Source: Dipylidium caninum
Lineage: Eukaryota > Platyhelminthes > Cestoda > Cyclophyllidea > Dipylidiidae
NCBI GenBank assembly: GCA_017562135.1
Contig: QEYB01000266.1
Span: 372,001-436,000, forward strand
Length of the DNA: 64,000 nucleotides
Direction of reading: 5' to 3'
Under the pieces are notes generated by a model, which saw only the letters and a list, made by a program, of their open reading frames with translations, was not told the DNA's origin and searched no databases. The position numbers and the translations under genes were made by a program. Positions 45,492 to 56,415 of this stretch are shown piece by piece; positions within the stretch are counted from its first letter, which is position 1; each line of letters starts with the position of its first letter.

Positions 45492-47320
45492 AATGTGTGT
45501 TCTCCTGTCCAACGGCTATCCTGTGAAATCAGTCAGCTCGACAGCCTCCACTGCACTTGGTAAAGACCAAGCAGACGTATTGTGCACAATGATTATCCAT
45601 ATGAGCCACTACTGACACAACTTTTGAGAAGTTTTTTTTTCGATCTCTTATTATGTTTGCCTATAGAAAGTATGACCTTTTCTAAAGAACTTTCGGTGGT
45701 GGAACTAATTCAGTTCGCCACATTTCAAACTAGCAATTCACCTGACGACACTGGTCTTGGGTAGTCATCCATACCTTTTACCGCCGTCAACTTTTACTTT
45801 CGAATAACCGGATCTTGTCATATTTTGGCCACCGAAAAATTTTCAGAACCAAAAAAACTGCTCCTGACACCATTAGGCATTCGCCTATGAAGCAAATGAT
45901 TATTCCTCAAATGGTTCCTGCGTTGAAATTGTCTCCTTCCCCATCCGAAATTCCCATTTCCAGTCCCCTCTCCCCCTCTTTCTTCCTTTACGAAACTCAA
46001 GGGCACCATCGCAGCCTAAATTCTCCATCTAGATATCATGCCATTGAACTGACGCTCTCTGTCTCTCTCTCTCTCTCTTGCGCTTCTCATCTGCCTGATC
46101 GAGTAGTTTATCAATAAAATTGTCCCATGTATTTTTTGTCGCGTGCATTTGGGAGATGGTGTATCTGCTGTCTCATCAAATTCAGCGTTAGACAAAGCCA
46201 GTAAAATAAAAAAGAAATCTTAGTAAAAAGACCGTAATTTGGCGTCATATAATCTATAAAATCGGCGAGATGAGCGTCATTTGCCTCGCACGGCACGCCA
46301 ACCCTCCAAAGGCCACGAAATATTGCGGTTAAGTGACAGTTCGGCCAGCCGGCCAGGAGACGCTCTCCGTTCTCGCATGCTTCGGCACTGATCTTTCCGC
46401 GTCCCGGCGCTCTACTTCCCTAATATGGCGATTTTTGTAGGCCTACAGCCTTCCTGCTTCGTGGTGACCTGACAACCTGCCCTCCTTCATAACCCCGGGG
46501 AAAAATGAGGTGCGACACCACAATTGCAACACAAGTTTGGTTCTACTTGACATAAGAAACAGTTCTCATTTCTTAAATCGGTTAGCATTGTTCGGTGCTT
46601 CTGGGGGAGCCCATGACACGCAGATGGAGGGATCGGCATCGAGTCCCATATAATGCACAAAAAAGGGGGAACTTCGGCAAACAAAGAAATACTCTGTGTC
46701 GGAAGTGGTAAAGGGCAGTGCGAAAGGCTCCAAAATGGGGGAAACTAAGACATCCACTTGTTAGTGACCATGAAGGAGTCGGACGACGGAGTGGAGCAAC
46801 CCGGAGGGGGTGGGCAGAGAGACCTCAGTCGCGGCTGATGCCCGATAGTCTGCGCAACTGCCCTGTGGGAACGGAAGGGGCCGCGGTAGTTAATTGGGGT
46901 GTCGTTTCAATGAAACAAAAGCGAGTCCACGTTGGAGTGAATCAGCAGGGGCGAAATGACCTTGAGATCCTTTCACCAACTTCAGTCCTTCTCGCCGTCA
47001 ATGCAGAAGAATGTTGAATCTCAACAAGTTGAGCCTACCTGGAGCAAAAGGACGGTTGTCAGGGTTCCCTAAGTCGCGCGATGCACGTATAGAAAATATT
47101 AAGTCTGTCCCCGCCCCGCCCCCCCTCTATACAGTTCCTGCATCTAGACGAATGCGCTTCCAAACTAGGATCTTTTTTAGGTTCCAACATTCTACGGTCG
47201 ACTTTTGCAGTCTTGGGGCGCATAGATTGGGTTTGGCAATTGGGAGATTGTGGCTTTTAAGTAAGGGTGAAAATTCAAATTCTTTTGTCGAAAATAAGAC
47301 TTTACCCAGCTTGGTAATGT
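45492..47320. other. 3' UTR and intergenic region of the muscle gene
   Basis: No coding sequence recognised. An AATAAA at 46113-46118 on the + strand is a candidate poly(A) signal about 620 bases after the stop. A short (CT)n run lies near 46055-46080. Confidence 0.5.
46113..46118 (+). terminator. Candidate poly(A) signal AATAAA
   Basis: Canonical hexamer downstream of the muscle gene stop. No independent evidence of cleavage; it would give a 3' UTR of about 0.64 kb. Confidence 0.35.
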
Positions 47321-47324
47321 ACAC

Positions 47325-47945
47325 TTATTCGATGGCCTGTTGCCACCATTCAGGCAATGTCATAATTTTACGCTAATAGAATTTGTTATTCTTGCTTTCA
47401 AATAACTGAATCAAGTGTGACTTGGCGTGATTAGAGTGAGGGCGCAAGGTCAGGGCTGCGTGACAGAGGTGTCAACACAGTAGCTTTTAGCGAGTAACCA
47501 AAGGTGTGTGGGGCTTCACATTACGACAGGGATAAACAACACCCTTATGGTTTGACAGTTCCGACCGCTTTGCTTAAACTGTACCACTCAGTTTGGCAAG
47601 TGGTTTGAAATGAATTGATATTTGGATGTCCGGTAAAGGTTCAAAGTACAAAAGCCCTTTATAAGTGCACCAGATTGACAGCATTGTCTTTATTTGGTGG
47701 ATTTCTGCTTTTGATGTCGTCTGAGTTAATTCACCTTGCTCCACCGATAATCTCTTACGATTAACATTCTTACAAACTGTGTACACATAATGGCCAGTAA
47801 TTGGTCTTCTCACAATTTGATCAACTGCATGACGTATCAGATGCAAATCGCAGATGTTGATGCGTTGAGCCACGCAAGTGGCTTTTTTTAATTTTTTCAA
47901 TACATATATGCGACATTTTGAGTTTCTCTGCACTACCAAGGGTTG
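47325..47945 (-). pseudogene. Degenerate mariner-family transposase relic
   Basis: Reading the - strand, successive fragments match mariner transposase blocks in order: ITGHYVYTVCKNVNRKR (family: TGDEKWVLYVNVKRKR), MLSIWCTYKGLLYFEPLP (family: MLCIWWDWKG..YYELLP), KRSELSNHKGVVYPCRNVKP (family: KRPEL..RGVVFHQDNARP), SPDLAPS, and LPEWWQQAIE near the C-terminus (family: LPE.WQ..I). The catalytic Asp positions are lost (GDE to GHY, QDN to CRN), and there are in-frame stops and frame changes between the fragments. The N-terminal helix-turn-helix region and terminal inverted repeats are not recognised. Dead copy; family assignment rests on the motif order. Confidence 0.8.
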
Positions 47946-49233
47946 TGCTTTGGCAATCTGGAGCGACGTTGGCCTCGATGTGGATGGGTCTCACCAACTT
48001 CAACTAGACGGAAGGTCAAATCGTTGACCATTTTTCAGTGGAAATCACCAAAATAAAATTTGGAAAAATCGCTTTTGACATTGTCTTTCTTTCGATATTT
48101 CATTCCCATCTACGTAACATCACTTCTTGTTTGCTTGAGATGCGTCCTGCCTTTTCGAAATATGTTTGAAGTGCACGTATTGCTCTTCACGTTTAAATGG
48201 GACAAAAGCAAAATCAAATAGTTAATAGATATAGTTTTCCATAAAGGAAGGGTAGAAATCCAAAGCATACGAGAAGTGCAGGTTAAGTTCTTTGAAAACG
48301 TTAACGGAACAAAGGATGGTGTACAATTCATTTGAAGCAAAAATCGGCAATCATTTAGTTGCCAACCCATCATATTGGTGCGGGTTTTTCAATTACATAT
48401 ACTGGGGGGCATAGTTTCCGTTTTACATGTTTTAAATGAACTTCTCGCCAATGATTTTAACCTACTTTAACGATAACATTAAATAAACTTTCTGGAAATT
48501 TTAATAATCCCTGTGGTTTTCCATAAAAAAATTGGCCAAGATTGGGAATTTGCCCATAACTCTGTTTTGGTAAAGCCCACAAATCGATCACCTGATACTC
48601 TTAAACTCTTTAACTCCGGGGACGCCAATAGAATCGTTGGGACCATGAAAAGTCAAGACTCAGTGATTTTTGCCTTCGGAAATGGTTTGGTGTCCAGGAG
48701 AATGTCGTTAGGATCAATTGAAAAAAAGAGAATAATGCACTATGACAAGAAGCATAATTGAAAATGTAAACGTGAGCCTAGTACTGGTACAACCAATAGT
48801 GGGTACATTCTTCATTTTTAAGTAGTCTCATGTTAAGGTATGGTAATAAGAAGAGAAAATTAGGTTGCCTGGGTTTTAACCGGAGAAATTATTGAGGGTG
48901 AGAAAGAATGAAATATCTAGAGGCATATGTGCCACCAAATAGTGGCTTCTGGTAATTCACTATCAATCCAATTTAAGTCTCATTTAGTTAATATTGATAA
49001 CGCTAAGGCTATTGAATTACTATTAGTTCAAAAGTTGAATCAATTTCCAAATCATCATTTACCAAAACCAAACAACAAACCAACAAAAAATAATTGTTAA
49101 ATTAAAAATTCTAGTTTTATTAAAGTGCCGTATTGTCGTTTAATAACAAATTTAATTTATTCTTGCGCTGGGTGTTTTAATCAATCAGTGTCATGAACAC
49201 TTTCGTTATCTCTGACTCGTGAGGCTGTGCGTG
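47946..49233. other. Intergenic region upstream of the ADP/ATP translocase
   Basis: AT-rich, no coding sequence recognised. It may include the rest of the mariner copy and the carrier gene promoter, but no motif could be fixed. Confidence 0.4.
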
Positions 49234-50258
49234 ATGGGAGGCAAAAAAAAGGACGATCTTGGGTTTTTGGAAAATTTCTGTCTCAGTGGCGCAGCGGCCG
49301 TTATTGCCAAAACGGCTGCAGCCCCAATCGAAAGAGTCAAGCTCCTGGTCCAGAACCAAGGGGAAATGCTCAAGTTGGGCACCTTGGATAGGCCATACAA
49401 TGGTGTCATTGACTGCACTATCCGTACCTTCAGGAGTGAAGGTTTGCTCTTACTTTTGTTACATTCGTAGGTCTTTTGCCCTTTTGGCGGGGTAACCTTC
49501 CGAATTGTCTCCGTTATTTCCCCACCCAGGCTCTTAATTTTGCCTTCAAGGACAAGGTAAAGGCTGCGATTAGGCCGCAGAAAGAGGACCCTTACATCGT
49601 CGCATTTACGAAGAACGTAGTCAGTGGTGGAATTGCTGGCGCTCTATCTCTGGTTTTCGTGTACTCGTTGGATTATTGCAGAACTCGTCTCGCGAGCGAT
49701 ACCAAGTCCGCGAAGAAAGGAGCCGCCCGCCAGTATGATGGCATGATCGACGTCTATAAGTACGTGGCCTCAGTTGTTCGATCTCTTTAGGAAAACGTGG
49801 AAGACCGATGGGATTGTAGGCTTATACCGGGGTTTCGTGATTTCCTGCATTGGTATCATGGTGTATCGTGGATTTTACTTTGGTCTTTATGACACCATCA
49901 AGCCTATCTTCCTCGGAGAGGACGCTGGTGTAACTGTTAGTTTCATTCTGGGCTACGGCGTCACCGTCACAGCCGGTTTGCTGTCTTACCCCATTGATAC
50001 CATCCGGCGTCGTATGATGATGACTTCAGGTATGAATCACTTTGCCATATAGTCTGTTTGATTCTAGGAGCCGCCGTCAAGTATAAGGGCTCTATGGACT
50101 GCGCCGTTTCGATCATTAGGGAGGAGGGTGCTATGTCCCTCATGCGCGGCGCCGGAGCTAATATACTTCGCGGTGTTGCCGGTGCTGGCGTGCTAGCTGG
50201 ATTCGATAAATTCAAACAGGTTTACGTTTCTTACCGCCTCGGTAAACCGGTAGCTTAA
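49234..50258 (+). CDS. ANT: Mitochondrial ADP/ATP translocase (SLC25 family), complete
   Basis: Exchanges cytosolic ADP for matrix ATP across the inner mitochondrial membrane. Exons: 49234-49441, 49471-49759, 49791-50029, 50068-50258, totalling 927 nt and 308 residues, the usual length. Three mitochondrial carrier repeats are visible with signature motifs [14 protein letters not shown] and PIDTIRRR. The hallmark RRRMMM of ADP/ATP carriers is present just before the last intron. In repeat 2 the motif Pro is Ser, a change also known in yeast AAC. The start is the ATG followed by Gly-Gly and a Lys-rich stretch, giving a normal N-terminus with no cleavable presequence. Introns are only 29, 31 and 38 nt, with GT/AG ends. 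The stop is TAA at 50256-50258. Flanked by the muscle gene (same strand) and TRIC; no sign of co-regulation. Confidence 0.95.
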
Positions 50259-52810
50259 GCGGTCAAAATCAGGGCGCCCCGCTACTAGGGTTGGGTCGCC
50301 TATTTAGTCTTTGTCGCTAGCAACTTGTAATATAAATTTGATGGCGTTAATTCTTTTTTCCACGGTTGAGGGCTCTTTGTTTTTCCTCACTGGCGTGGGG
50401 TATTCGGGGCCTTGTGGGTGCTCGTACGTGTTGAGTTTTTCTCAATGCTTCTGTCTGGCAATCGAAGTGTTTGTACATCGCCTTTTGTGAGTGTTGGAGT
50501 TCTTGTCGAGGTCGGTCGGTCATCGGGGTGGGATTGGCTCGTGTACTCGGGGGGTTGAAGCACGTTTGTACGGTTCTACGGTGGTGAGCCCTGGTGGGGG
50601 TTTTCGTCCGCATCGGGGTGAGTGAGCTTTGTGGCTTTCGTAGGGAGAGCATTATGCAAAGATGAATGTGACTTGGCTGCTGGTGGTGGTCTTCAAAATG
50701 GGTCCGACCATGCAGGGGCTTTGAACGTCAGCCACACGATCCGGACCTTTGGCGTGTCGCATTCGTTGGGTTGCGCAGTAGCGGCACTGGCACTGATGGT
50801 ATCTATCTTATTAGGTGCTGAATTATCCCGCCTAGTGGATGTTTTATGTGTGGTTTCAGACGGTCGTGTCGTCTAGTGGTTTTTTATGACCGTAGTCGCT
50901 CAGCTAAATGCCAACCTCCCTCCCAAAACCTTGAAATGTTAATTGTATTTGACCTGGTTGAGTTTACATGATCGCACAATGTGCTTCTCAAGTTCAAACT
51001 AACCGATACACGAACTAAATTACGAGTTACTGGCTACCGCCTGATTTCAGATGTCGTTTTTTTGGCAACGTGAATTTTAATGTCGAAATCCACCTAAGGA
51101 TGAAATCGGAGAAGATTGGGAATTTGTTCCATCCACCCTTCCGCATGTATTCTCTCTTACCCATTTAACAGTTATACGAACTATGAATTCCTAGGAAGTC
51201 CTAGGCTTGCGACCAAATCAAAATCAATTTTTTTCGCCAGATACGTTATTCGTTACTTAGACGAGCGCAAATGGATCTCTTAAGGAACTGCTGTTACGTA
51301 TCCAACCTTGTTATTTTAATCTCGTCTGACTGCTGGAGCGGGCAATCAGCCACGGGGGTTTACGTCATACTAATTGAATGCACCATATTGGCAGAGTTCA
51401 CAAGAACCTTAGATAAATGAAGGTACTGAATGCAGGTTTAATTGGCAAGTGTGCTTGAACACGTGTGGCTGGATTCTGTGCATCTGCACACAACCGTGCG
51501 TGATGCAGCGGATCGATGCGGCGAGTGGTTGCGTGCCTCGGCGATCACTCCTAAAATATCTCGCCTGAGATGTGATTATGTTAGCCTATCTCTTTTCTCG
51601 CAGTTGCGTCTCTGTCTGGTAGAAGTCGTAACTCTCAGATTGAAAAATGCCAGTCCTTCTTCCAACAAAGTGGTTCCACGCTGCTTTGCGACGCGCTTTA
51701 CAGGAAAAGGTGTGCATCAAGAAGGTAAAATATTGTACGTAGGAGATATCTTATCGTCCCTAGTATAATTACGAAATTTCCCTTCGGCAAAAAGATTTCT
51801 CATAATTTAACATACAATCAACTGCTAATAACTAGAACACTTGTCCGTAAAATCACAGGTATCAACTGCTTGTGAAAGATAAAATAAGCTTTGCTTAGAC
51901 AATGCGAACAATTCACTTTGGAAGTTATTTATGTTTAATGCTACTATCGAGATGGCGATGTGCAGTGAGAATTTGTTGTACGCGAAATATTGCAAAGTTG
52001 GTGCAGCATGATGTGAAAGGTGGTGTCTAGTCAACCTATCATTCGACTCTTGACGATGTTCATTATTGAAGCTTTTGAGGTTTTTTTTAAGTTGCTGTAA
52101 GCAATCCGTAAACAATAGTCACCCGAAATATATAGCCTCGAAAACTATATTTGCAGTCGTGTCAAGCCCTGCACAATTCACTCACCCAAGGTCATTTGTT
52201 TATGTTAATGATTTCATAGATTTTGAAAGCATAACAGTTTCAGATTTGCTGAACATATAATGTATGCGCCATTCATTTTCAAACATATGGTTATCGGTAG
52301 CTGATCACTATGTGTTGTCGGTATATGCAGGGCCTCGTGAGGTTTAGAAATGCAGTCGGGCCTCAGGAAATATGTCTTTGGGGCCGTTATCACACGGTGT
52401 TACTATTTTGTAAACTCGGCATTAATTAGCTCTAACTCACATTCTTTTACGTTCTGGCCTTTGGGCTAGGTCTCGGGCCCCTAAAAGTGACTTAAATTCA
52501 GTCCTCATTTTCGCAATTAATCAGTTTTCAAGTAGCGTGGTAAACGTTCAAATTGTTGTGCCTAATACATTAAACCTACTCATGCTACTCCTACCTTTGT
52601 TACGGGGCTTAGGCCATTAAAACCACAATATGTTGCTTAAAAGTTTAAACAACACCATGATTCCACGTTTTAATTATACTTCGAGGTAAAAGCCCTCTTG
52701 ACAATTTTTGTAGTTTGTTATAATATGCTACTGCACCAAATGCTTCTTATGTCGCTTTTTCGCCTTGAATAGTACGTGCCGCTGCTTCGCTTCTTTCGTG
52801 GCCTTCGGAG
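50259..52810. other. Intergenic region between the carrier and TRIC
   Basis: About 2.5 kb with only short, unconvincing open frames and mixed composition. No RNA gene, transposon or conserved protein was recognised. Confidence 0.45.
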
Positions 52811-55178
52811 ATGGATCCTCAGATTATTAACGATATTGCGACTTCCGTTTCTAAATGGCGCACGTACCCCTATTTTGATATTGCTCATTACATTCTTATG
52901 AGTACGGCTGTAAGGGACGATATTCCCCAGTCCGGTAAGCCTATCACGAATTGACTCTGCTCCATTTCGAAAATTTCCATACCTAAGGTAAAGCTCATGT
53001 CATGCTACCTCCCTGGGTACACTTATTTACCACATATTTGTACCAGAACCTCCAGAGCGAGGGTCTTCCTTATTTGGTTAAAAGGGTTGAGGTCGAATCC
53101 TTCTGCGCAGGCAAACATTGTAGTTTTTTATTCCTTCTGTACGTCAGGTTCTGGTGCGTTCTCCCGGAAGCATCCCTTTGCTTGCTGGTTTGCTACCATG
53201 CTGATGTGTTTCGGTGGCGCAATCCTCGGTAACTTTGTCCTGGGAGAGCCAATATTTGCGTGCTTTGACGATCATCGCGCCGTACTCACTGCTACAGCTG
53301 TCTGGTATGCCGCACCTCCGCTCTTCATTTCACTTCTTCCCTCCCTTAGGTACCTAATTAATTATTCTCCCTTCGACGTGGCTTACAAGATTTGTTCCTT
53401 CTTCTCTGCCCGCCTTCTTATCTGTGTCATGAAGGAGGTTCAGCGCGCAAAGAAGATCTCTCTCGGCGTCTCGCATGCTTATCACGACTACTCGCACAGC
53501 ACCGTCACCTGCATTTTGGTCGGCCTTCTTAAAGGTATCCGCTTTTGTCGATCTTCACTGTGGGGTGCACAACTTTCTAGGTGCGGGTAGTTCTTTCATG
53601 CGAACCATCGCTGCTCTCGTCACTGGTGTGTGGAGACCTAAGTCCGTTGAGTTTCTAGTCTGCTCATAGTAAGTAATCGATCCCCTTCCCTTTTGAAGTT
53701 TTATCTCACCATCTCAGCCCTTTGATGACCAGTAGTTAGAGGCGCTCGAGGGTAAGGTTATACGATGCTTTATCCTCAATTCTTTAATGTTATCTCACTT
53801 ATTTTTGCCATTTCCTTATAAAATAGTGCCTTAATCATTCGGTTTTTTATAATGCGCACTCCTAAAGTAGTGGTATTGCCCCGATTACTCATTGCCGTCG
53901 TAAGCCAATGTCAACGGTGCGCATCGTGCATCCTGAAGTTCAGAAAATTAAAACAATTCATAGTCAATATCGGAAGTGTTGGATTTTCATCGTTTATATG
54001 CTTAACATATGTAATTGGTTGTTTTTTGCTACCTTGACATCAAATCGAATTTGACTTCGACATTTCAGGGCTGTGGTTGCGTTTTATATCTAATACTGCG
54101 GCATATGACTGAATTGATTCGTTTTTCCATTTTACCACAGCTTACATTGATCCGCGACGGTTCGGCTCGAGTACTCATGTAAATAGGGCTGGAACGTAGA
54201 TTGGGGATAAGTTGAATGTCAATGTGTGCGCCCGCATTTGAATGTTAAGGCTGAACAGATAGTCTCTGATTGTGTAATTTAACAGGTACGGGTTATTTGG
54301 AGATGAAGATATTCGCTCGACTTGTGCGCGGTGTCTGGTTGCCCGCGTCGACTGAATTTCTTCATCCTAGTTTGTAAGTGACTCCTCTAACATTTCGTTT
54401 TGTATCACTGAGATGCCCGTGTAAGCATGTGTCACCTCGGCCGACGTTACCGGTAGACCGGTCTACTTACTACGCCCGTTTGCAATAGAGGCCGCGCGTG
54501 CACTATGAGGAGTGTATTCACAGAGGATCGCACGAAAGCCTGCCTTGCGTGAGGTTTTGTGATCACTGTTGACAGCTAGAGCATGCTCCTTTTTAGCTTT
54601 CCTTTGAGATCCTTTACAATCTTCTCTATTTGTTTTCCAAGCACAACCAAAATTTCACTCCTCTCTGCCATCGTTTTCTACTGCGATCTCATGGACCTGG
54701 TTCCTATCTCTCGGAATCAACTCTTCCTTGCTGTCGTCGGTGTTCTCGTCTACATGCGGTAAATGTTGTTAATTCTAAGTTTTATTATTTTTGTTGAGAA
54801 AAGCTGTTACCCATGATTATTGGAGTCTTACTGGTTTGGTTATTTTGGCCATAATAACACTGTTTCAGGGTCGCAATGTTGTGCCTCGGTTTGAAGGACC
54901 CCTTTGCCCCTATCCAGAACCTCATATGCACCGTCTTCTTTGGAGGTGTCGTCGATGCACTCAAGACAGCCTTGACTCGTTACAAGGGGGATGATTCAAG
55001 GGAGACAGCAGGGAACAACCAGAATGCCATCACGCCGACTACAAGTATAGGGGCTGTCCAAGACGGGTATAGTGGAGCTTCTGGGAGCGGGACTTCCAAA
55101 GATAGTGGGAGTGTGACTACGCTTCGTCGTACGAATCTGCCGAACTCGCCTTTGAGTTCGGACAAGAAGCGAGACTAA
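52811..55178 (+). CDS. TMEM38: TRIC-type trimeric intracellular cation channel (TMEM38 family), with alternative exons
   Basis: Monovalent-cation channel of the sarcoplasmic/endoplasmic reticulum that provides counter-ion flow during Ca2+ release. Exons: 52811-52934, 53148-53304, 53350-53534, then either 53581-53668 or 54286-54373, then 54642-54758 and 54869-55178. With one alternative exon this is 981 nt and 326 residues, slightly above vertebrate TRIC length (about 290-300) because of a Ser/Gly/Thr-rich hydrophilic tail. Family features are YPYFDIAHYILM near the N-terminus, HPFACWFATMLMCFGGAILG, AVWYLINYSPFDVAYK, the KEV motif (VMKEVQRAKK), the GVWxPxSxEFL segment and DPFAPIQNLICTVFFGGV. 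Several hydrophobic membrane segments are evident. All junctions keep frame. The stop is TAA at 55176-55178. Confidence 0.93.
53581..53668 (+). CDS. TRIC alternative exon 4a (88 nt)
   Basis: Preceded by TTTCTAG and followed by gtaagt. Encodes GAGSSFMRTIAAL, then VTGVWRPKSVEFLVCS, leaving TA for the next codon (Tyr when joined to the exon at 54642). Corresponds to the TRIC segment around the conserved Gly-x-Gly and GVWKPE sequence. Confidence 0.88.
54286..54373 (+). CDS. TRIC alternative exon 4b (88 nt), paralogous to 4a
   Basis: Preceded by AATTTAACAG and followed by gtaagt. Encodes GTGYLEMKIFARL, then VRGVWLPASTEFLHPS, leaving TT (Phe after joining 54642). Same length and phases as 4a and identical at about half of the residues. 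It has all the properties of a tandem-duplicated, mutually exclusive exon. If 4a and 4b were both included, the junction codon would be TA|G, a stop. Confidence 0.85.
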
Positions 55179-56415
55179 TGAAGGCTGCCTTTTGCATACC
55201 GCTTTCCATCATCTCATACTATTCTGTCTGGTTCCCTCTCGTTAGCCCAACATTTTTATTTATATGCAATGTAGAAAGGGGAAAAGAAAACGCATTCCCT
55301 ATCTCCTTCCGCATTTGCGGATTTTGCTTATGCGTACGTTTACGTTAGTACTTGTGAGAGATGCCTATGCTCCCACCCTTTCGTTCCATCGAGCACTTTC
55401 GTGTAACAAGGAATGCAGAAGTGCCTGTGTTATCGCAGTTCTGTATCACTTACACTATAGCCGCTTCTCACGCGTATCACTTGTGTCCATCTCATGGCCT
55501 CTCATCATTTTCATTAGTTCTGCCATTTCTGTCGGCACTTACGTTAGACAGATAATAAAGACTATGTTACGATGGACTTGTTTTGCGTCTGCAGACCTTT
55601 GCTTCGCAAAGTTCATATCCTGCTCTTCATCTACAAAGGAGTATGTTGGTGTTGGACTCGTATAGCCTTGTCAATTCACCATGTGGGTGTGCGAGGTGCC
55701 TTTCGCGGTTCGGTCATCTGCAGTGCACTGATCAGCGGTGGCTCGGCATCGACCCACCAGCCAAGGACACGGGCGGAATTGTTTGCCTGCTGTCTCGTGC
55801 GCCTCAGCATCTTGGCGGCGCAGTTGACCCTCGTCCCCTTGACGTAACCGAACGCAAACCCCAGCTGATATTGGCGCGCCCACGTCAACCGCCCACTTGT
55901 TGGTTCACCATTGGAAGCCTTAACCGAGAGACTTTGTTGCCCGCGAGTGGATGGCATACAAAATATATGGCGGTGGGAGCTTTATCCGAAGACTGTCCTA
56001 AATTGCCACAGCGTTATTAGGAGGATAATCGAGGGCACCAACGCGACAGGCTCTCGGTGCGCGGCAGCGTTGTAGTCGGGGCAGTAGGGACATTGGAAAG
56101 ACCCGCAGACGCTGCAAATGTTGTTGGTGTAGAGGGAGATTACCTCGTACATGCTGTTGTTGTACCGACCTTTAATAAAGAAATTATTGTGACGTAAATA
56201 AGGCGGTTTTGTCCTATTCTCGTGTCACGTGGCTGACGCAGCATGTCTGGCGTCGTTGCGGCGGGTCGCTTTGGCTTCCGCATACTCTGGTGAGGGTTGG
56301 CTATTTTGCTCTCTATACAAACTGAACAATCTGTGGAGGCTAGTAGAATTTCCCCTGCACTTTCGCGAACTCGCGGGGGCTTAGAAGATTTACAAGGAAC
56401 AGAGGTGGAGCAGGA
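55179..56415. other. Convergent 3' region between TRIC (+) and the macroglobulin gene (-)
   Basis: No gene recognised. An AATAAA on the + strand near 55554 is a plausible TRIC poly(A) signal, and another is at 56173. Composition becomes GC-richer towards 56 kb. Confidence 0.45.

Noticed and set aside
50622..50876. 84-codon frame downstream of the carrier gene
   Set aside because: No similarity, no good splice context, and normal length for chance open frames here.
53002..53232. Open frame overlapping the TRIC introns
   Set aside because: Covers an intron and reads exon 2 out of frame; the spliced TRIC protein explains the coding signal.
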